From Candidatus Neomicrothrix sp. UBA2983 (GTDB lineage: Bacteria; Actinomycetota; Acidimicrobiia; Acidimicrobiales; MedAcidi-G1), in the NCBI GenBank assembly GCA_002346745.1, contig DEAL01000039.1, positions 1-11,526 on the forward strand: a DNA stretch of 11,526 nt, given 5' to 3'. This document shows, one piece after another, positions 6,064 through 11,526 of this stretch. Numbering within the stretch: position 1 is the first letter of the stretch; each line of letters begins with the position of its first letter. The notes below the pieces were generated by a model. It searched no databases. It saw nothing but the letters and a program-made list of their open reading frames with translations, and had not been told where the DNA came from. Made by a program: the position numbers and the translations under genes.

Positions 6064-7368
6064 TCAGTCCTCCGACCGATGGCCGACGCCGACCGTGTGC
6101 ACCTCGAAGCCCTCGGCCATCCACCTGTCGGCGTCCAGCACGCCCCTGGCATCCACGACGAGCCGTCTGGCGATGGTCCTCGCCGCCGCCGAAGCCGACG
6201 CATCAGCGAACTCCGGCCACTCGGTCAGGACGAGCAGGCACTCGGCGCCGACGACCGCCGCCTCGGAAGTGTCGCACAGCACGATTCCCTCGTCGGGCGC
6301 TGACCGCACCATCGGGTCGTAGGCAAGGACGGTGGCGCCTGCATCCAGGAGTCGTCCCACCACGGCTAGGGCCGGCGAAACCCGCAGGTCGTCGGTCCCC
6401 GCCTTGAAGGTCAGTCCCCAGACGGCGATTCGCCGTCCTTCGATCGAGCCAGCCAGCGCTCCTTCGACCTGCGACACGATCTGGTCGAAGCGACGCTCAT
6501 TGAGATGGCGCGCGGCGTCGAGCAGCGACATGTCCGCGCCCACGGCCAGTCCGGTCGCCGCCATCGCCCGGACGTCCTTCGGCAGGCAGGAGCCTCCCCA
6601 ACCCGGACCGGGCTGGAGGAAGGCGGCGCCGATCCGACGGTCGAGGCCCATGCCCTCCATCACCCGCCAGGCGTTGCCGCCGCCCAACTCGCACATCTCG
6701 GCCACGGTGTTCACGAACGACAGGCGCAGTGCCAGATAGGCGTTGCTGGCGTACTTGATGAGCTCTGCGGATCTCGGGTCGGTCCGGACGACGGGAGCAT
6801 CGACGCCCGCGAAGAGCCGTTCAACCCGATCCCCTGCCTCCGTGGTCCACGATCCGATGACGATCCGGTCGGGGGACCGGAAGCTGGCCACGGCCCGACC
6901 GACCTGGAGGAATTCGGGATTGCTCACGATGTCCACGTCATCCCGAGCGAGCCAGGTCGCGACGGCATCGCAGGTTCCGACCGGAACGGTGGACTTGAGG
7001 ACGACCGTCGAGCCGGACGGCATGACCTCTCCGAGGGTGTGCGCGACATCCTCCACGATGGAGAGGTCCGCCGAGCCGTCGGTCGATTCGGGTGTCGGAA
7101 CGCACACGTAGGCGATGTCCGCCCGCTCCCCCGCGCCTCGGAGGTCGCTCATGAAGGAGAGGCGGCCAGCTTCGACGCAGGCGACGACGAGCTCCTCGAG
7201 GTCGGGTTCGAAGAACGAAGGGCGTCCGGCATGGAGCAGGTCGAGCCGGTCGGGGTCGGCCTCCACGCCGAATACCTCGGCCCCGAGGTCGGCGAGGCCG
7301 GCCGCCGTGTTCAGGCCGACATAGCCGCATCCGACTACGACCACCGTCGGTCGATCGACATCACCCAC
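6064..7368 (-). CDS. UDP-glucose/GDP-mannose dehydrogenase family protein
   Basis: A 434-residue NAD-dependent nucleotide-sugar 6-dehydrogenase. The N-terminal Rossmann domain has VVVGCGYVGL (10-19) and E36 after GVEADPDR. STVPVGT (126-132) and NPEFLQVGRAV (150-160) follow, then the central helix ELIKYASNAYLALRLSFVN with Lys205, and GWGGSCLPKD (256-265) with catalytic Cys261. The C-terminal domain begins near 310 with RRIAVWGLTFKAGTDDLRVSPAL. All hallmarks of UDP-glucose 6-dehydrogenase (Ugd/TuaD) are present. It oxidises the C6 alcohol of a nucleotide sugar to the uronate in two NAD steps; UDP-glucose is the likeliest substrate, but GDP-mannose or UDP-HexNAc relatives cannot be excluded. The start is GTG at 7368, five bases after the aminopeptidase stop, with AAGGGGA inside the end of that gene as a possible ribosome site. 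It may thus be translated with pepA, although the two have no known shared role. Uronates feed surface polysaccharides, in keeping with the flippase and sulfotransferase elsewhere in the window. Confidence 0.9.
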   Translation of the reverse strand: MGDVDRPTVVVVGCGYVGLNTAAGLADLGAEVFGVEADPDRLDLLHAGRPSFFEPDLEELVVACVEAGRLSFMSDLRGAGERADIAYVCVPTPESTDGSADLSIVEDVAHTLGEVMPSGSTVVLKSTVPVGTCDAVATWLARDDVDIVSNPEFLQVGRAVASFRSPDRIVIGSWTTEAGDRVERLFAGVDAPVVRTDPRSAELIKYASNAYLALRLSFVNTVAEMCELGGGNAWRVMEGMGLDRRIGAAFLQPGPGWGGSCLPKDVRAMAATGLAVGADMSLLDAARHLNERRFDQIVSQVEGALAGSIEGRRIAVWGLTFKAGTDDLRVSPALAVVGRLLDAGATVLAYDPMVRSAPDEGIVLCDTSEAAVVGAECLLVLTEWPEFADASASAAARTIARRLVVDARGVLDADRWMAEGFEVHTVGVGHRSED

Positions 7369-7373
7369 GACGC

Positions 7374-8828
7374 TCAGTCCCCTTGGGGTACGCGGAACCC
7401 GGCGATCAGGTCGAGCAGGAGGCGGACACCGAAGCCGGTGCCGCCCCTGGTGAGTTCGGCGTCATCGCCGTCGGCGAAGGCGGGGCCGGCGATGTCGAGG
7501 TGCGCCCAGGGGATGTCGTCCCCCACGAACTCGGCGAGGATGATCCCGGCCGTGAGCGCCCCGGCGTAGGGGCCGCCGATGTTCTTCATGTCGGCGACCG
7601 ACGAGTCGACCATCTTGCGGTACTCGGCCGGCAGCGGGAGCCGCCAGACCCGCTCCCCCGAACGGTCCGACGCCGCCTCGACCTGGCCGAGGAAGTCGTC
7701 GTTGCGCCCCATCAGCCCGGCGATCTTGGGACCGAGGGCGACCATGCAGGCGCCGGTCAGCGTGGCCAGGTCGACGATGGCATCCGGCTTGGCCTCGGTG
7801 GCCAGCGACAGGGCGTCGGCCAGCACGAGGCGGCCCTCGGCGTCGGTGTTGAGCACCTCGATGGTCTTGCCGTTGCGGATCGTGAGCACGTCACCCGGCC
7901 GCGTGGCGTCGCCGCCCAGCATGTTGTCGGTCATCGGCAGGTAGCCGCGGACCCGGCACGACGGGGCGAGGGCCGGCAGGGCGGCGAAGGCGCCAGCCAC
8001 TGCGGCGGCGCCGCCCATGTCCATCTTCATGTCCATCATCCCCTGGCCGGTCTTGATGGACAGCCCGCCGGCGTCGAAGGTGAGTCCCTTGCCGACGAGG
8101 GCGATAGTGCCCTTCGCCCGGCCCTTCGGGCGGTAGTCGAGTTCGACGAAGCGGGGCGGCCGGTCAGACCCCCGGTTCACGCCGAGGAGGCCTCCCAGGC
8201 GTGCCCGCTTGATGGCCGCCTCGTCCAGCACCTTCACGGTGATCCCCTTGTCCCGCGCCATGCGCCGGACCCGGTTGGCGAACTCGGGGGCGGTCAGCTT
8301 CCCGCCGGGTTCGTTGACGAGGTCCCGGGCCAGAGACACGCCCTCGACGACGGCCGTGCCCCGGTCGACGGCAGCCCGCACGCCCGCGGCGGTGCTGCCG
8401 ACCAGCGACACCCGCTCGATGTCGGGCTTGGGCTTCGTCGAGGCGTAGCCGAACCGGTAGGCGGCGAGGCCGATGCCCTCGACGACGGCCTGGGTCGCCT
8501 CGGCGGCGTCGAGGCCCGAGACGGCCGCCAGGTCGCAGGCGACGGACCGCTGCCTCGAAGCCGCACGGGCGAGGGCCGCTGCGCTGCGTCGGACCGTGTC
8601 GGCGGCGACGTCGCCGGCGTCGCCGAGGCCGACCACGGCGACCAGTCGCCCGTCGCCGGGGAGGACCTGGACCTGTTCCGCCTTGGCCTCGAAGCCCAGC
8701 CGCTCGAGATCGGCGGCATCGACGCCGGCTGGGAGCGAGCCCTCGGCGAGGGCCTCGGTCGTGAGGCCGTGGGCCACGATGCGGGCGGTAGCCGGGGCGC
8801 GCCGTGCGGTCGTGAACGTGATCGCCAT
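7374..8828 (-). CDS. pepA: Leucyl aminopeptidase, M17 family (PepA)
   Basis: A 484-residue cytosolic aminopeptidase that removes N-terminal residues, preferring Leu-like ones, using two metal ions; in the cell it serves peptide turnover. The C-terminal catalytic domain has GKGLTFDAGGLSIK (246-259), MDMKMDMGGAAAV (265-277) and the family signature NTDAEGRL (327-334). The metal ligands Lys247, Asp252, Asp270, Asp329 and Glu331 fall at exactly the spacing of E. coli PepA K270/D275/D293/D352/E354. Lys259 and Arg333 match its catalytic K282 and R356. The N-terminal domain (about 1-150) is the usual weakly conserved M17 regulatory domain. ATG 8828 is chosen because AAGGAG lies eight bases upstream and the length is normal for the family; earlier in-frame codons would run into the adenosyltransferase gene. 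It starts 20 bases after that gene. Sampled stretches are about 72% G+C. Confidence 0.95.
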   Translation of the reverse strand: MAITFTTARRAPATARIVAHGLTTEALAEGSLPAGVDAADLERLGFEAKAEQVQVLPGDGRLVAVVGLGDAGDVAADTVRRSAAALARAASRQRSVACDLAAVSGLDAAEATQAVVEGIGLAAYRFGYASTKPKPDIERVSLVGSTAAGVRAAVDRGTAVVEGVSLARDLVNEPGGKLTAPEFANRVRRMARDKGITVKVLDEAAIKRARLGGLLGVNRGSDRPPRFVELDYRPKGRAKGTIALVGKGLTFDAGGLSIKTGQGMMDMKMDMGGAAAVAGAFAALPALAPSCRVRGYLPMTDNMLGGDATRPGDVLTIRNGKTIEVLNTDAEGRLVLADALSLATEAKPDAIVDLATLTGACMVALGPKIAGLMGRNDDFLGQVEAASDRSGERVWRLPLPAEYRKMVDSSVADMKNIGGPYAGALTAGIILAEFVGDDIPWAHLDIAGPAFADGDDAELTRGGTGFGVRLLLDLIAGFRVPQGD

Positions 8829-8836
8829 GGAACGGG

Positions 8837-8842
8837 CTCCTT
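8837..8842 (-). promoter_or_regulatory. Shine-Dalgarno site of pepA
   Basis: AAGGAG on the minus strand, eight bases before ATG 8828, in the 20-base gap after the adenosyltransferase stop. It decides the start against the much longer open frame upstream. Confidence 0.65.
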
Positions 8843-8848
8843 CGGGGG

Positions 8849-9388
8849 TCAGTCGGCGTCGATGGACCGGGTGATGGTGGACTCGCCCTCCTGCCAGCGG
8901 GCCAGCGTCCAGAGCAGGTCCGAGAGCCGGTTCAGGTAGGGCACGACCTGTGAGCCGTCGACCACCGCCGAGAGCGCGCTGCGCTCGGCCCGTCGACACA
9001 CGGTGCGGGCCACGTCGAGGCGGGCGGCGACCTCGTTGCCGCCGGGGGCAACGAACTCCGTGGGCGGCTCGAAGCACTCAGACACCTCGTCTATCAGCGC
9101 CTCGAGCCGCTCGACCATCTCGGTACGCGCCCGGCCACCCGTGGCCTCGAGTTGGTCCAGCTTGTCGTGGTTGCACGCCAGTTCGGCCATGACGATCCAC
9201 AGGTCGCGCTCGAGTCCCAGCAGGATCCTGTCCAGTTCTGGGTTACCGGCCGCCCGGGCGAGGCCGATGGCCGCCTGGGCCTCGTCGACGTCGCCGTACG
9301 CGGTCGGCTGCGGGCCGTCCTTGGGCACGCGCCCGCCGTAGAGCAGCGCCGTGGTCCCGTCATCGCCGCCGCGTGTGTAGACCTTCAC
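8849..9388 (-). CDS. PduO-type cob(I)alamin adenosyltransferase
   Basis: A 179-residue enzyme that transfers the adenosyl group of ATP to cob(I)alamin or a corrinoid precursor, giving the B12 coenzyme. The N-terminus KVYTRGGDDGTTALLYGGRVPKD (2-24) is the ATP-binding signature, with TRGGD replacing the more common TRTGD. AYGDVDEAQAAIG (30-42) follows. Residues 112-136 hold FVAPGGN and LDVARTVCRRAER, the latter carrying the Arg pair that binds ATP. YLNRLSDLLWTLARW (151-165) is the typical C-terminal helix. The family forms trimers of five-helix bundles, and the length is normal. The start is GTG at 9388, immediately before KVYTR; an in-frame start at 9460 would overlap the end of the upstream gene and add a non-conserved tail. 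It sits 35 bases after the large unknown gene and 20 before pepA. No B12-dependent enzyme is in the window to indicate the user. Confidence 0.92.
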   Translation of the reverse strand: MKVYTRGGDDGTTALLYGGRVPKDGPQPTAYGDVDEAQAAIGLARAAGNPELDRILLGLERDLWIVMAELACNHDKLDQLEATGGRARTEMVERLEALIDEVSECFEPPTEFVAPGGNEVAARLDVARTVCRRAERSALSAVVDGSQVVPYLNRLSDLLWTLARWQEGESTITRSIDAD

Positions 9389-9423
9389 AACGGGCGAGCC
9401 TATCGCTAGCCAGAATCCCCGAA

Positions 9424-11526
9424 TCAGGCAGCCCCTCGACGCGGCAGGATGTGCGCCCATACCATTGCGGGAAGGCGTGACGGGTTTGACGCCCGACCGG
9501 AGAGCCCGAACGCCGAGTCCGACAACTCTGGCAAGACACCGTGTTCCACGAGCATTGCCGCCACCTGAGGTAAAATCACTCCGTCTCGGACCATCGCTGC
9601 AGTGCTCTCAAGAAGTTTCTGCGCCGCTTCTTCGTCCAAGTACCGGCTCCACGCAACCATTGCCTCAGCGTCAATTGTTCGGAAAGTGATCCACGCGTTG
9701 CCACGGTCACCTGGATAACTCGGTGTGTTCCTGGACGTGTCCGTCCCCTCCTCCCACCCTTCCCAGGCCTGACCCCACCAGTAGGGCCAGACACCCTCTG
9801 GCGGGAACGCGCCCTCTTGCGGAAGCAGAATCTGGTCGTAGAAGAAGCCCAGTACGTCCTCGGCGATCTGCCGGCCAACGGGCGAGACCTCGGTATATGA
9901 CGTCTCGATGGTGGCACGCGCCCATTCATTCTGGTGGTTGAACGGGACGTTGAGGCCATCGAACGGGAAGGCACTTCCCAGCGGCCACATTAAGTGCGCC
10001 TGTCCAACGGTAAGCCAGCCGTCGACCCCGGACTCGTCGACCACCTCGAGGTGCTCCGTCAGGTTGGACGATGCCTGAGACACCGCTTCGATGGCAGGAA
10101 AACCGGCCTGACCAGCTGGAAAGAGCTCGAGATAGTGCTGGTACAGCGACGCCAGGCGCGAGGTCTGCACCGCGAACAGGGCAGGAGAGCGGTCGACGGT
10201 GAAGGCCATGCTCTCCATCCCCTCGGCACGGACAACCGTTTCGAGGAGTTCCATTTCAATTCGCAGACGTTCAGTGGCCGGCGCCACCAGTTCCGCGACC
10301 TCTGCACTCAGGTTCCACGTCGAACCCGCACGTACGAGATCCAACAACGCCTGCAGATGGTAGATCTGACTCCAGGCGACCCTTCCCTCCCGGTTGTTCG
10401 TTCCGAGGTCTGCGACACCGGCGTTGGAGCCATGTTCGATCTCGTACCGGAGCAGCGCCGCCGCACCCGTATCAGCCGAATCAAGCCACTCGACCGTTTC
10501 AAGCCTCGGATTGAAGCGGAGATCGTACGGAATACCCGTGGCCTCGACACGCTGGGACGAATACAACCCGCCATCGACGACACTCAACGAGAACCCACCC
10601 CTACGCACGTACCACGCCTCGACCACATAGTCGTCGGCCTCACACAGGACCAGTAGTTGTGCCCCCGGGCCCGCCGTTGCCTCGAGCGCAGTGCTGCAGT
10701 CGACAAGCCGACCGAATTCGACCTTGTCGCCATCGATTGTTCCATGAAGGCTGCCACCGACGAAGCGGAGAACTCCATCGTTGCCAGCGACGAAGTCGAT
10801 CGGCGGTTCCATCTCATAGGTACCGCCAGCATCCGGCTCCAACGAGGGCAGGACCCATTCACGCAACAGTTCGAGGCTTTCCCACGTGTAATGCCGGAGC
10901 AGGTTCTGGCCTGCAACGTTGTCGTACACGACGAGGTAGAGCGAGTCACCGTCACGGTGCATCGCCCTCGGGATGTACGCGGTCGACGCCTGACCCGAGA
11001 TGGGAACCACCTCGGTCGACGCACCAGCGCCCCACCTGACGAAGGCAAGCGTCGACTGAGGGATCTGCCGGACTAGGGCCACGTACGAGGCATCACCCCC
11101 CGCCAATGCGACCGGTACGCCAGGCACCGGAACCTCCAGCGTGCCCCCGGCCACTTGCAAACGAGAACGGCCCGTGCCGGTTTCGACCCAAAGGTCACTC
11201 ACCGCCCCAGCACCAGACCCGAGCGATGTCAGGGGCACCCTCTGGAAGTTGTCACCAGGCTGATTGACGGTGCTGGCCTCGCGATTGAACGCACACGTGG
11301 TTCGCGTGAGACCCAGGTAAAGGTAGGCCACATATTCGTGGATCTCGGGATTTTCCGAGCCACCAAGATCCAAGTCCCTGGGATACTTCAGAAACTCGTT
11401 TCCGTCCCGCTGATAGCGGAGGACCTCGGCACATGCTGCGTCACTGAGTCCGCTCAGTTCGTCCGGCCAGTCGGCAACTACGGCAAGCGCCCAGCCGATG
11501 TCGTAGAGGCGTGGCGCTCGCCAAGG
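9424..11526 (-). CDS. Large protein of unrecognised family, helical with a beta-rich insert (5' end beyond the right edge)
   Basis: This frame is open from the right edge to TGA at 9424: 700 visible residues, with the true start outside. I do not recognise the family. Visible residues 1-85 are helical (YDIGWALAVVADWPDEL, HEYVAYLYLGLTRTT). About 105-375 are beta-rich with Gly/Asp turns and repeated short hydrophobic strands, such as DSLYLVVYDN and GAQLLVLCEADDYVVEAWYV, like a beta-propeller or beta-sandwich. About 380-700 are helical again, with an aromatic cluster GVWPYWWGQAWEGW (578-591) and WPLGSAFPFDGLNVPFNHQNEWA (514-536). Such aromatic and His/Asn/Glu-rich loops on a helical scaffold occur in alpha/alpha-toroid enzymes acting on glycans, so a polysaccharide-modifying role is possible but unproven. 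Whether it is secreted cannot be seen. Codon use looks less extreme than in pepA: sampled 60-base lines are about 55-65% G+C against about 72%, a hint of different origin. It ends 35 bases before the adenosyltransferase start. Confidence 0.7.
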   Translation of the reverse strand, partial: PWRAPRLYDIGWALAVVADWPDELSGLSDAACAEVLRYQRDGNEFLKYPRDLDLGGSENPEIHEYVAYLYLGLTRTTCAFNREASTVNQPGDNFQRVPLTSLGSGAGAVSDLWVETGTGRSRLQVAGGTLEVPVPGVPVALAGGDASYVALVRQIPQSTLAFVRWGAGASTEVVPISGQASTAYIPRAMHRDGDSLYLVVYDNVAGQNLLRHYTWESLELLREWVLPSLEPDAGGTYEMEPPIDFVAGNDGVLRFVGGSLHGTIDGDKVEFGRLVDCSTALEATAGPGAQLLVLCEADDYVVEAWYVRRGGFSLSVVDGGLYSSQRVEATGIPYDLRFNPRLETVEWLDSADTGAAALLRYEIEHGSNAGVADLGTNNREGRVAWSQIYHLQALLDLVRAGSTWNLSAEVAELVAPATERLRIEMELLETVVRAEGMESMAFTVDRSPALFAVQTSRLASLYQHYLELFPAGQAGFPAIEAVSQASSNLTEHLEVVDESGVDGWLTVGQAHLMWPLGSAFPFDGLNVPFNHQNEWARATIETSYTEVSPVGRQIAEDVLGFFYDQILLPQEGAFPPEGVWPYWWGQAWEGWEEGTDTSRNTPSYPGDRGNAWITFRTIDAEAMVAWSRYLDEEAAQKLLESTAAMVRDGVILPQVAAMLVEHGVLPELSDSAFGLSGRASNPSRLPAMVWAHILPRRGAA

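Noticed and set aside
5481..6203. Minus-strand frame of 240 codons opposite the interrupted gene
   Set aside because: It crosses the strong terminator hairpin and runs into the end of the dehydrogenase gene; Arg/Ser-rich shadow with no motif.
7383..8939. Long open frame on the plus strand, about 518 codons, antisense to pepA
   Set aside because: It mirrors the codon periodicity of pepA in a GC-rich sequence; the translation is low-complexity Gly/Asp/Val/Arg-rich with no motif, while the opposite strand has every M17 catalytic residue.

Overview
The window comes from a high-GC bacterium, most likely an actinobacterium; the Acidimicrobiia are a plausible class, but that is a guess. The reasons are strong G/C third-position bias, several GTG starts, compact same-strand gene runs, the actinobacterial type of MoeB/MoeZ without zinc cysteines, and a LysM plus SpoIID-type wall protein. 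Nine of the ten genes lie on the minus strand, so transcription runs mainly from right to left.

Right block, minus strand: a large protein of unrecognised family, cut by the right edge (11526 to 9424); a PduO-type cob(I)alamin adenosyltransferase (9388 to 8849); an M17 leucyl aminopeptidase (8828 to 7374); and a UDP-glucose/GDP-mannose dehydrogenase family enzyme (7368 to 6064). Gaps of 35, 20 and 5 bases fit one transcript. A strong hairpin (6005-6060) closes this block and serves the convergent gene as well.

Middle: the only plus-strand gene (5293-5997) has its own AT-rich promoter-like region and a strong Shine-Dalgarno sequence. It encodes an uncharacterised 234-codon frame interrupted at codon 33 by an in-frame TAG.

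Left block, minus strand: a sirtuin (5140 to 4379), a small sulfotransferase (4341 to 3730), a rhodanese-MoeB/ThiF fusion (3671 to 2496), a polysaccharide flippase-like membrane protein (2457 to 1165), and a secreted protein with three LysM domains and a SpoIID-type motif, cut by the left edge (1074 to 1).

Most of these are core metabolic or cell-envelope genes. The sulfotransferase, flippase, nucleotide-sugar dehydrogenase and large unknown protein could together make, sulfate and export an acidic surface polysaccharide, but they are not in one operon, so this is inference. The two items most worth a second look are the amber-interrupted orphan gene and the unclassified protein at the right edge. 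No tRNA, rRNA, CRISPR array, insertion sequence or attachment site is visible, and no gap between genes exceeds about 150 bases.
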